Positions 1-6,709 of a DNA stretch of 64,000 nt are shown here, in pieces. The position numbers and the translations under genes are program-made. The stretch spans positions 1,612,001-1,676,000 of the forward strand of contig NZ_OMOI01000001.1 in the NCBI RefSeq assembly GCF_900302485.1, written 5' to 3'. Source of the stretch: Aliiroseovarius pelagivivens. GTDB lineage: Bacteria > Pseudomonadota > Alphaproteobacteria > Rhodobacterales > Rhodobacteraceae. The notes beneath the pieces are model-generated. The model was not told the DNA's origin. It searched no databases and saw only the letters and a program-made list of their open reading frames with translations. Positions within the stretch are counted from its first letter, which is position 1. Every line of letters starts with the position of its first letter.

Positions 1-84
1 TCGGCACAGCAAAGCGACGACGCGTTCAACGGCACCATCGCAGACACGATCGACAGCATCTATCAGGCATCCATTGCCGGGTAA
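1..84 (+). CDS. class I fructose-bisphosphate aldolase, C-terminal fragment
   Basis: Only the last 27 codons are in the window, ending in TAA. The residues (SAQQSDDAFNGTIADTIDSI and on to YQASIAG) resemble the C-terminus of bacterial class I fructose-1,6-bisphosphate aldolases, which end in a similar SD-x-F-N...IDTIFDAS pattern. The enzyme cleaves fructose-1,6-bisphosphate in glycolysis/gluconeogenesis in the cytoplasm. Its place just before pyruvate dehydrogenase genes fits central carbon metabolism. The call rests on this short tail only. Confidence 0.7.
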   Translation, partial: SAQQSDDAFNGTIADTIDSIYQASIAG

Positions 85-268
85 GCATCTGCTTTGATTG
101 CATTTTGAAACGGCTCGCAGTTTTGCGGGCCGTTTTCCTATTGAACGTGCGAAAAACTTTCCAACCGATTCGTTTTTGGGATTCACAAGCCGAATCACCT
201 GTGGCATAGTTCTCTTGCACCGCCCGAAAAGAGGTGGGCAAGAGGCAGTACATACAGGCGGGAAACCT

Positions 269-571
269 ATGGGCGCACCTCGCGCACAAGCTGGAATTGG
301 TGGAGTTATCTACTTTGTTGGGGCCGTTGGCCTTGGCTTATACTTCACCTTTGCCAGCGTGCAGGGCGACTATGGATTGTTCCGGCGCGTACAGATCGAG
401 GCCGAGACGCATGCGCTTTTGAAAGAGCGTGATGCGCTCTCGGCTCAGATCGTCGAGCTGCGCAACAAGACCAAGCGCCTGTCGGATGATTTCCTTGATC
501 TGGATCTGCTGGACGAACAAGCCCGCAATGTGCTGGGTGTAGTTCGCGCGGACGAAGTCGTATTGCGCTGA
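269..571 (+). CDS. FtsB/DivIC-like septum formation initiator
   Basis: This 100-residue protein has one N-terminal membrane segment (about residues 8-26, GGVIYFVGAVGLGLYF) followed by a coiled coil (about 38-75, rich in E, L, R and D). That is the architecture of FtsB/DivIC divisome proteins, which join FtsL and FtsQ in the inner membrane. The reading frame is open from base 98, but the ATG at 269 is chosen because the residues before it look noncoding and 100 residues is normal for the family. It lies between the aldolase and pdhA, an order I recall in Rhodobacterales. Confidence 0.85.
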   Translation: MGAPRAQAGIGGVIYFVGAVGLGLYFTFASVQGDYGLFRRVQIEAETHALLKERDALSAQIVELRNKTKRLSDDFLDLDLLDEQARNVLGVVRADEVVLR

Positions 572-603
572 CCGTCGCGCGTCTTCCCTTTCAAGTCATT
601 TAA

Positions 604-622
604 AAATGCAAGCCTTGCATTT
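604..622. promoter_or_regulatory. perfect 9+1+9 inverted repeat downstream of ftsB
   Basis: AAATGCAAG-C-CTTGCATTT is a perfect inverted repeat starting 32 bases after the ftsB stop. No T-run follows it, so it is a poor intrinsic terminator; it could be a protein-binding site or an mRNA end hairpin. Confidence 0.4.
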
Positions 623-661
623 GGCGCAACCCTGCCCCGCGCAAGGTTCTGCAAGTTTTTG

Positions 662-690
662 TCGACCCATGAGCGTGAAGTCTGTATAAG
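662..690 (+). promoter_or_regulatory. predicted sigma-70-type promoter of pdhABC
   Basis: TCGACC (662-667) and TATAAG (685-690) are separated by 17 bases, about 58 bases before the pdhA ATG. The -10 is good and the -35 is moderate. The predicted start point falls in the palindrome at 691-710. Confidence 0.45.
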
Positions 691-710
691 ATAGTTTAAC
701 ACTAAACTAT
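691..710. promoter_or_regulatory. candidate operator: perfect palindrome at the pdhA transcription start
   Basis: ATAGTTTAACACTAAACTAT has perfect 8-base arms around ACAC. It is AT-only in the arms except for one G/C pair, in a GC-rich genome, and sits immediately after the predicted -10. This is where a repressor would act. I do not recognise the cognate regulator. Confidence 0.5.
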
Positions 711-747
711 TATCAAAAGCCAAATGACGCCAGGAGGAGGACGCCAC

Positions 748-1749
748 ATGGCCGCCCGGAAAAGCGCTCCGAAAAAGACCGCTAAATCAAACACATCCAA
801 AGAAGAGCTTCTTGAATACTACCGCGAGATGCTTCTGATCCGTCGATTCGAAGAAAAGTCCGGCCAGCTTTACGGCATGGGCCTGATCGGCGGGTTCTGT
901 CACCTTTACATCGGACAAGAAGCCGTTGTCGTTGGGCTGGAAGCCGCCGCGAAGGAAGGCGACAAACGCCTGACATCCTATCGCGACCACGGCCACATGT
1001 TGGCCTGTGGCATGGACCCGAAAGGTGTCATGGCCGAGCTGACGGGCCGCGAAGGCGGCTATTCGCGCGGCAAAGGCGGCTCGATGCACATGTTCTCGAA
1101 AGAGAAACATTTTTACGGCGGTCACGGGATCGTTGGTGCGCAGGTTCCGATCGGTACTGGTCTGGCATTTGCGGACAAGTATCTGGACAATGGCGGCGTA
1201 ACTTTCGCCTATTTCGGTGACGGCGCGGCCAACCAAGGTCAGGTTTACGAAAGCTTCAACATGGCGTCGCTGTGGCAGCTTCCGGTGATCTACGTGATCG
1301 AAAACAACCAGTACGCCATGGGTACCTCTCTGCAGCGTGCCAGCTCGACCCCTGACATCTATACCCGCGGCGCATCGTTCGGCATTCCCGGCGAAGCTGT
1401 CGATGGCATGGATGTTCTGGCCGTGAAAGAAGCTGGCGAACGCGCCACAGAACACTGCCGTTCAGGCAATGGCCCCTACATTCTGGAAATGAAAACCTAT
1501 CGCTATCGCGGCCACTCGATGTCGGATCCGGCAAAGTACCGCACCCGCGAAGAGGTTCAGAAAGTCCGAGAAGAACGCGACGCCATCGAACATGTGCGCG
1601 AGCTTCTGTTGCAAGGCAAACATGTGTCCGAAGATGACCTGAAGGCCATCGATAAAGAGATCAAGGCCGTCGTAAATGACGCCGCCGAGTTCTCGAAAAC
1701 CAGCCCCGAGCCCGCGCTCGAGGAGCTGTGGACCGATATTTACGCCTGA
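748..1749 (+). CDS. pdhA: pyruvate dehydrogenase E1 component, alpha subunit
   Basis: This 333-residue protein decarboxylates pyruvate with thiamine diphosphate and, with PdhB, reductively acetylates the E2 lipoyl group. Family signatures are visible: the RRFEEKSGQLYGMG start, GHMLACGMDPKGVMAELTGR, the GKGGSMHMFS loop, and the ThDP-binding GDGAANQGQVYESFNMA...ENNQYAMG segment. A loop YRYRGHSMSDPAKYR carries the usual phosphorylation-loop histidine region. The ATG at 748 is chosen over the upstream ATG at 724 because a strong AGGAGGAGG ribosome site lies at 732-740. The gene leads the pdhA-pdhB-pdhC operon with a 21-base gap to pdhB. Confidence 0.97.
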   Translation: MAARKSAPKKTAKSNTSKEELLEYYREMLLIRRFEEKSGQLYGMGLIGGFCHLYIGQEAVVVGLEAAAKEGDKRLTSYRDHGHMLACGMDPKGVMAELTGREGGYSRGKGGSMHMFSKEKHFYGGHGIVGAQVPIGTGLAFADKYLDNGGVTFAYFGDGAANQGQVYESFNMASLWQLPVIYVIENNQYAMGTSLQRASSTPDIYTRGASFGIPGEAVDGMDVLAVKEAGERATEHCRSGNGPYILEMKTYRYRGHSMSDPAKYRTREEVQKVREERDAIEHVRELLLQGKHVSEDDLKAIDKEIKAVVNDAAEFSKTSPEPALEELWTDIYA

Positions 1750-1770
1750 TCCGGACAGAGGAGAGAAGAT

Positions 1771-3135
1771 ATGGCTATTGAAGTACTGATGCCCGCCCTG
1801 TCCCCCACGATGGAGGAAGGCACGCTGGCCAAATGGCTGGTTAAAGAAGGTGACGAGGTCGCATCGGGCGACATCCTTGCCGAGATCGAAACCGACAAAG
1901 CGACGATGGAGTTTGAAGCTGTTGATGAAGGCATCATCGGCAAAATCCTGATCGCCGATGGCACGGAAGGCGTGAAAGTGAATACGCCCATCGCCGTGCT
2001 GATCGAAGAAGGCGAAAGCGCCGATGATGTGGCGTCGACCCCTGCCCCGGCAGCGGAAGCCCCTGCAGCAGCGGCTCCGGCGGCAGCCCCTGTGGCGGCG
2101 CAGCCCATCGTATCGGAAGATCTATCCGACCCGGAAATCCCGGAAGGCACCGAAATGCGCTCGACCACCGTGCGTGAAGCACTGCGTGACGCGATGGCCG
2201 AAGAAATGCGCTCGGACGACACTGTTTTCCTGATGGGGGAAGAGGTCGCGGAATACCAAGGCGCCTATAAGGTCAGCCAAGGTCTGCTGGACGAATTCGG
2301 CGCCCGACGCGTGATCGACACGCCGATCACCGAGCACGGCTTTGCCGGTCTGGCAACGGGTGCCGCGATGGGCGGTCTGAAACCGATTGTCGAGTTCATG
2401 ACCTTCAACTTCGCCATGCAGGCGATTGACCACATCATCAACACCGCCGCCAAGACCCGCTATATGTCGGGCGGTCAAATGACCTGCCCGATCGTCTTCC
2501 GCGGCCCGAACGGCGCAGCAGCCCGCGTGGGTGCTCAGCACTCGCAGGATTATGCGGCATGGTATGCGCAGATCCCCGGCCTCTATGTCGCGATGCCGTA
2601 TTCTGCTGCGGATGCAAAAGGTCTGATGAAAACAGCAATCCGCGAAGAGACCCCCGTTGTGTTCCTGGAAAACGAGCTGCTTTACGGCCAAAGCTTCGAA
2701 GTGCCGGTGATGGACGACTATGCGATCCCGTTCGGCAAGGCGCGCATCTGGCGTGAAGGCTCGGATGTGACCATCGTCAGCTTCGGCATCGGCATGAAAT
2801 ACGCACTGGAAGCGGCTGACAAGCTGGCTGAAGACGGTATCTCGGCCGAAGTAATCGACCTGCGCACCCTGCGCCCGATCGATTATGACACGGTGATCCG
2901 CTCGGTCCAGAAAACCAACCGCTGTATCACGGTGGAAGAAGGCTGGCCGGTGGCGTCTATCGGCAACCACATCACCGCTCAGATCATGGAACGCGCTTTC
3001 GATTACCTTGATGCGCCGGTGATCAATCTGACGGGCAAAGATGTTCCGATGCCTTACGCTGCGAACCTTGAAAAGCTTGCGCTTGTAACCACCGCCGAGG
3101 TGGTAGAGGCCGCCAAAGCTGTAACCTATCGTTAA
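1771..3135 (+). CDS. pdhB: pyruvate dehydrogenase E1 component, beta subunit with N-terminal lipoyl domain
   Basis: This 454-residue subunit has a lipoyl domain at about residues 1-78 (lipoyl lysine in [12 protein letters not shown]), an Ala/Pro linker at about 88-115, and then a transketolase-like E1 beta body ([40 protein letters not shown]-terminal domain from [11 protein letters not shown]). An E1 beta with its own lipoyl domain is known from alphaproteobacteria. Its lipoyl-domain DNA is nearly identical to that of pdhC, including 53 identical bases (1789-1841 against 3166-3218). The gene is preceded by GAGGAGAGAAG and followed 12 bases later by pdhC. Confidence 0.97.
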   Translation: MAIEVLMPALSPTMEEGTLAKWLVKEGDEVASGDILAEIETDKATMEFEAVDEGIIGKILIADGTEGVKVNTPIAVLIEEGESADDVASTPAPAAEAPAAAAPAAAPVAAQPIVSEDLSDPEIPEGTEMRSTTVREALRDAMAEEMRSDDTVFLMGEEVAEYQGAYKVSQGLLDEFGARRVIDTPITEHGFAGLATGAAMGGLKPIVEFMTFNFAMQAIDHIINTAAKTRYMSGGQMTCPIVFRGPNGAAARVGAQHSQDYAAWYAQIPGLYVAMPYSAADAKGLMKTAIREETPVVFLENELLYGQSFEVPVMDDYAIPFGKARIWREGSDVTIVSFGIGMKYALEAADKLAEDGISAEVIDLRTLRPIDYDTVIRSVQKTNRCITVEEGWPVASIGNHITAQIMERAFDYLDAPVINLTGKDVPMPYAANLEKLALVTTAEVVEAAKAVTYR

Positions 3136-3147
3136 GGAGACCGAGAC

Positions 3148-4440
3148 ATGGCAACCGAAATTCTCATGCCCGCCCTGTCCCCCACGATGGAGGAAGGCAC
3201 GCTGGCCAAATGGCTGGTCAAAGAAGGTGACGAGGTCGCGTCTGGTGATCTTCTCGCTGAAATCGAAACCGACAAGGCGACGATGGAGTTCGAAGCCGTT
3301 GATGAAGGTATCATCGGCAAGATCCTTGTGGCTGAAGGCACCGAGGCGGTTAGAGTAAACACCGCCATCGCAGTCCTGCTTGAAGACGGCGAAAGCGCCG
3401 ACGACATCGTCGCCAGCGCACCCGCAGCGCCTGCCGCAACTGAAGCCGCCCCTGCGGCGGCCGAGGCAGCGGCACCTGCCGCATCGGCCCCTGCAGCGCC
3501 TGCTCCGCAAGCTGCTGATGGCACACGCATTTTCGCGTCCCCCCTCGCCCGTCGCATTGCGGCTGACAAGGGTCTGGACTTGACGCAGATCGCTGGAACA
3601 GGTCCGAAAGGCCGGATCGTGAAGGCGGATGTGGAAGGTGCAACCGCAGCTCCGAAAGCGGCGCCTGTGGCGGCACCGGCAGCTGCGCCTGCTGCTGCGG
3701 CTCCGACTGGCCCCTCAACCGATATGGTTGCGGCCATGTATCAGGACCGCGAGTACGAGGAAATCACCCTCGACGGGATGCGCAAAACGATTGCCGCCCG
3801 CCTGTCGGAAGCCAAGCAGACCATTCCGCATTTCTATTTGCGTCGTGATATCAAGCTGGACGCCCTTCTGGCCTTCCGTAGCCAGTTGAACAAACAGCTG
3901 GAAGCGCGTGGCGTGAAACTGTCGGTTAATGACTTCATCATCAAGGCTGTCGCCAACGCGCTGCAGCAAGTGCCGGAAGCCAACGCCGTCTGGGCGGGTG
4001 ACCGCGTATTGCAGATGAAGGCCTCGGACGTGGCGGTTGCTGTCGCGATCGAGGGTGGCCTGTTCACCCCCGTTCTGCAGGATGCCGATCAGAAGTCGCT
4101 GTCGAGCCTCTCGTCCCAGATGAAAGATCTGGCGTCGCGTGCGCGTGAACGCAAACTGGCCCCGACCGAGTATCAAGGCGGCAGCTTTGCAATCTCGAAC
4201 TTGGGCATGTTTGGCATCGACAATTTCGACGCCATCGTGAACCCACCGCATGCGGGCATTCTTGCTGTTGGCTCAGGCGTGAAAAAGCCTGTTGTCGGGG
4301 CAGATGGTGAACTGACCACCGCCACAGTGATGAGCGTCACCATGTCGGTCGATCACCGCGTGATTGACGGCGCTGTGGGTGCGAACCTTCTGAAAGCCAT
4401 TGTCGACAATCTGGAAAACCCGCTGACAATGCTGGCATAA
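3148..4440 (+). CDS. pdhC: dihydrolipoamide acetyltransferase (PDH E2)
   Basis: This 430-residue E2 core enzyme transfers acetyl groups from lipoamide to CoA. Domains in order are a lipoyl domain (1-78, KATMEFE), an Ala/Pro linker, a peripheral subunit-binding domain (about 127-163, [20 protein letters not shown]), a second flexible linker and a catalytic acyltransferase domain (about 205-430). The active-site motif [13 protein letters not shown] is present near the C-terminus. It is the third gene of the operon. E3 (lpd) is not adjacent, so the complex depends on an lpd gene outside this window. Confidence 0.97.
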   Translation: MATEILMPALSPTMEEGTLAKWLVKEGDEVASGDLLAEIETDKATMEFEAVDEGIIGKILVAEGTEAVRVNTAIAVLLEDGESADDIVASAPAAPAATEAAPAAAEAAAPAASAPAAPAPQAADGTRIFASPLARRIAADKGLDLTQIAGTGPKGRIVKADVEGATAAPKAAPVAAPAAAPAAAAPTGPSTDMVAAMYQDREYEEITLDGMRKTIAARLSEAKQTIPHFYLRRDIKLDALLAFRSQLNKQLEARGVKLSVNDFIIKAVANALQQVPEANAVWAGDRVLQMKASDVAVAVAIEGGLFTPVLQDADQKSLSSLSSQMKDLASRARERKLAPTEYQGGSFAISNLGMFGIDNFDAIVNPPHAGILAVGSGVKKPVVGADGELTTATVMSVTMSVDHRVIDGAVGANLLKAIVDNLENPLTMLA

Positions 4441-4535
4441 GTATTCGCAATCGCGAATTTATTGACATGGCTCAAGGCGGCGCGTTCTGTCTTGGGCCAT
4501 TTGCTTTTCCGAACAGTCACATTCGGAGAGACTAC

Positions 4536-4871
4536 ATGGACTTCAAAGCCCTGCTGGACGACACCACAGAAAACACCAAATCCTTTGCCGCTGCTCACCC
4601 GGACGGCGCAAACGGCTTTCGCACCATGCACAAAGCCGCGTTGGTCGACGGTGCGTTGTCTGTAAAGGACAAAGAGTTGCAGTGCATCGCGATCGGCATT
4701 GCCAAACAGTGCAACGACTGCATCGGCTTCCACGTCCGCGCGGCCATCAAAGCAGGTGTTACCCGCGAAGAAATGGCCGAAACCGTAGCCGTTGCGATCC
4801 TGATGGGTGGTGGGCCTGGCTACATGTACGGCGCACGTGCGATGGAAGCCTTTGACCAGCTTTCCGCCTGA
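4536..4871 (+). CDS. AhpD-like carboxymuconolactone decarboxylase family protein
   Basis: This 111-residue protein has the CMD/AhpD core motif KQCNDCIGFHVRAAIKAGVTREE: a CxxC pair followed four residues on by His, as in AhpD-type thiol peroxidase reductants. The rest of the helical repeat (EMAETVAVAILMGGGPGYMYG) fits the family. The ATG at 4536 has GGAGAG upstream; an in-frame upstream ATG at 4467 lacks a ribosome site. It lies 95 bases after pdhC, with a small hairpin (ATTCGC-AATC-GCGAAT, 4443-4458) and a TTGACA box (4462-4467) between, so it may have its own promoter. AhpD itself uses lipoamide bound to E2 in mycobacteria; a link to the neighbouring PDH genes is only inference. Confidence 0.85.
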   Translation: MDFKALLDDTTENTKSFAAAHPDGANGFRTMHKAALVDGALSVKDKELQCIAIGIAKQCNDCIGFHVRAAIKAGVTREEMAETVAVAILMGGGPGYMYGARAMEAFDQLSA

Positions 4872-4891
4872 TCTTTACACGCCAGATACAC

Positions 4892-4925
4892 AAAAGGGCG
4901 GCGCTGATGCGTCGCCCTTTTTGTC
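4892..4925 (+). terminator. intrinsic terminator after the AhpD-like gene
   Basis: AAAGGGCGGCG-ctgatg-CGTCGCCCTTT followed by TTTG forms an 11-pair stem with one G-T pair and ends in a T-run, 21 bases after the stop codon. Confidence 0.85.
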
Positions 4926-5007
4926 TTTTGACCGTCTGAGCGGTCTTGCTTTCTGCCTCTGTCCGTTGCGTCGATTGGACCCGTGGTTCAGGTCACCCTC
5001 GCGACGA

Positions 5008-5076
5008 TTAACCGGCCACTGCTACAAGAAACACTGCAGAAAACGCCACGACGGTGGCAAGCCAGATTTGTTTCAT
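5008..5076 (-). CDS. predicted 22-residue hydrophobic peptide
   Basis: On the minus strand an ATG with a good ribosome site (GGGAGACC, seven bases upstream) opens a 22-codon frame: MKQIWLATVVAFSAVFLVAV then AG and TAA. It reads as Met-Lys followed by a single membrane-spanning stretch, the typical shape of small membrane proteins. It lies in the otherwise empty 328-base gap between the AhpD-like gene and cysE, which also holds the terminator at 4892 and hairpins at 5145-5188. No function is known to me. A promoter is not obvious. Confidence 0.45.
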   Translation of the reverse strand: MKQIWLATVVAFSAVFLVAVAG

Positions 5077-5144
5077 TTTCGTGGTCTCCCAGGTTATCAC
5101 CCGGTTCCTATAGATGAAACTTCTGCAGTATCACATTGATTTAA

Positions 5145-5188
5145 CGCAAATTTGCGGAAATCCGCCGATAGCCGCAAAGCTATCGGCG
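5145..5188 (-). terminator. hairpins after cysE, possible terminator
   Basis: Twelve bases after the cysE stop, CGCCGATAGC (5163-5172) and GCTATCGGCG (5179-5188) form a perfect 10-pair stem with a six-base loop. A 12-base perfect palindrome CGCAAATTTGCG follows at 5145-5156. The T-run is short (ATTT), so termination may be weak. Confidence 0.55.
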
Positions 5189-5199
5189 AGCAGCTCTAC

Positions 5200-6003
5200 T
5201 TATTGGATAAGTGTCTGATCCATTTCGACCGACGGGCAATCGCAACCGGCTTCTCCGACGATCTTTGCCGGCACGCCGGCGACCGTGACGTTACAGGGAA
5301 TTTCTTCCAAAACCACGGAACCCGCCGCGATCCGCGAACAATCCCCGACCTTGATGTTGCCCAGAATTTTTGCCCCGGCCCCAATCAGCACGCCGTCCCC
5401 AATTTTGGGGTGACGGTCCTCGTCTTCCTTACCAGTACCTCCCAGCGTGACCGAGTGCAGCATCGAGACATTGTCACCAACCACAGCGGTTTCGCCAATC
5501 ACGATGGAATGTGCATGGTCAATCATGATCCCGCGCCCAATCCGCGCGCCGGGGTGAATGTCGATGCCGTAGACCTCGGAACAGCGCATCTGGATGAAAT
5601 AGGACAGATCTTTGCGCCCTTCTTTCCACAAGTAGTGCGCCAGACGATAGGCCTGCATCGCTTGGAAGCCTTTGAAATACAGAACCGGCTGCAGCATACG
5701 GTGGCAGGCCGGGTCACGGTCCAGAACGGCTGTGATGTCCGCACGGGCGGCCTCGGCCAATTCGGCGCAGTTGGCATAGGCTTCGTCCGCGATCTCGCGC
5801 AGAAGCACCATGCTCATCTCGTTCGAGCTGAGCTTGGCCGCAAAGCGATAGGACAGCGCTTTTTCCAAGGTTTTATGATGCAAGACACATGCACCGATTA
5901 GCCCCCCCAAAAGGGGTTCTTCGGCGATGGCTTGCTTAGCTTCATCGGTTATCCGGTCCCAAACGGGATCAATCCGGGTGATGACTGCGCGTTTCTCGGC
6001 CAT
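5200..6003 (-). CDS. cysE: serine O-acetyltransferase
   Basis: This 267-residue enzyme makes O-acetylserine from serine and acetyl-CoA, the first step of cysteine synthesis. An N-terminal helical domain precedes a left-handed beta-helix of hexapeptide repeats (from about IHPGARIGRGIMIDHAHSIVIGE). The catalytic DHAH histidine and the HSVTLGGTGK loop are present, and the C-terminus ends in a short tail after AGVPAKIVG. The ATG at 6003 is chosen for its GCAGGAGAC ribosome site over one seven codons upstream. It is divergent from the DksA-like gene and monocistronic. Confidence 0.96.
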   Translation of the reverse strand: MAEKRAVITRIDPVWDRITDEAKQAIAEEPLLGGLIGACVLHHKTLEKALSYRFAAKLSSNEMSMVLLREIADEAYANCAELAEAARADITAVLDRDPACHRMLQPVLYFKGFQAMQAYRLAHYLWKEGRKDLSYFIQMRCSEVYGIDIHPGARIGRGIMIDHAHSIVIGETAVVGDNVSMLHSVTLGGTGKEDEDRHPKIGDGVLIGAGAKILGNIKVGDCSRIAAGSVVLEEIPCNVTVAGVPAKIVGEAGCDCPSVEMDQTLIQ

Positions 6004-6016
6004 GATGTCTCCTGCG

Positions 6017-6045
6017 TTGAACACCTAGAATACACCAGATAGGCT
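6017..6045 (+). promoter_or_regulatory. predicted promoter of the DksA/TraR-like gene
   Basis: TTGAAC (6017-6022), a 17-base spacer and TAGGCT (6040-6045) place a start near 6052. That would leave almost no leader before the ATG at 6058, which favours either leaderless translation or the GTG at 6088. Confidence 0.35.
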
Positions 6046-6087
6046 TGAATTTCAAAAATGCAAAGCAGGAATAGATCGGAAATTACC

Positions 6088-6426
6088 GTGACCGCGAACG
6101 ACGCGCAAAATTTCAAGGATCGATTGCTGGCCGAGTTGGCCGAGCTGGATCTGGATGATGCGCGCGGGGCCGAGGGGCAGAAGGTGGTACCGTTGGATCA
6201 GCAGGCGGTTGGGCGGCTGTCACGGATGGATGCGCTGCAAAATCAGGCGATGGCCAAGGCCACGCAAACCCGCCGTACGGCACAGCGCCAACGGATCACC
6301 GCTGCTTTGGCGCGGATTGAAGAAGACGAGTTCGGCTTTTGCGAAGATTGCGGTGAAGAAATTGCATTGGGACGGCTAGAGCTAGACCCCACCGCCCCAA
6401 AATGTGTCAGCTGCGCCGCCGGCTAA
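6088..6426 (+). CDS. TraR/DksA-type C4 zinc-finger protein
   Basis: A 112-residue protein with a helical N-terminal half and a C-terminal four-cysteine zinc finger (FCEDCGEEIALGRLELDPTA then PKCVSC), the hallmark of the DksA/TraR family that binds RNA polymerase through its secondary channel. It is shorter than DksA (about 150), like the small DksA-like proteins of alphaproteobacteria. The GTG at 6088 has a weak GGA upstream; the alternative ATG at 6058 has no ribosome site and adds ten residues that do not look conserved. Its last 20 bases overlap the convergent gene ending at 6407. Confidence 0.85.
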   Translation: MTANDAQNFKDRLLAELAELDLDDARGAEGQKVVPLDQQAVGRLSRMDALQNQAMAKATQTRRTAQRQRITAALARIEEDEFGFCEDCGEEIALGRLELDPTAPKCVSCAAG

Positions 6427-6709
6427 GACGCGTGTGGCGTGCTTTCAGCGCGGCATAGACCGTCAGAAGACAATCCAGAAAGTCCGGATCGTCATGGAAC
6501 GGTTCGGCCTGTCTTGGCAAAGACATGGCAACCGACCCCAGACTTCCATTGCCCCAGCGTGGATGCACCCGGCCCAGCGCCCGACGATAGCGGTCCGCCG
6601 CGTCGGCCCGGTGCAACATGGCCAGCATTGCACCGGGGCGCCTGCGCGGCCCAAGCGCCAGAAGCGCACAGGCCGCGGCCATTGCATCGCCGGGCAGCAC
6701 CGGCCGCAT
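6407..6709 (-). CDS. small GTA-associated protein (resembles DUF7742)
   Basis: This 100-residue, Ala/Arg-rich protein starts MRPVLPGDAMAAACALLALG and contains RALGRVHPRWGNGSLG...DDPDFLDCLLTVY. From memory it matches a small family of unknown function in Rhodobacterales (DUF7742). Its ATG follows directly on the TAA of gp15, so it is translationally coupled and the last gene of the GTA transcript. A role in GTA production, release or regulation is inference from position. Confidence 0.7.
   Translation of the reverse strand: MRPVLPGDAMAAACALLALGPRRRPGAMLAMLHRADAADRYRRALGRVHPRWGNGSLGSVAMSLPRQAEPFHDDPDFLDCLLTVYAALKARHTRLSRRRS

Noticed and set aside
2122-3510. 462-codon minus-strand frame opposite pdhB/pdhC
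   Set aside because: Arg/His-rich antisense shadow spanning two certain genes.
4443-4467. Independent strong promoter for the AhpD-like gene
   Set aside because: The TTGACA is good, but at 16-18 bases there is no convincing -10, so it was noted in the gene entry only.
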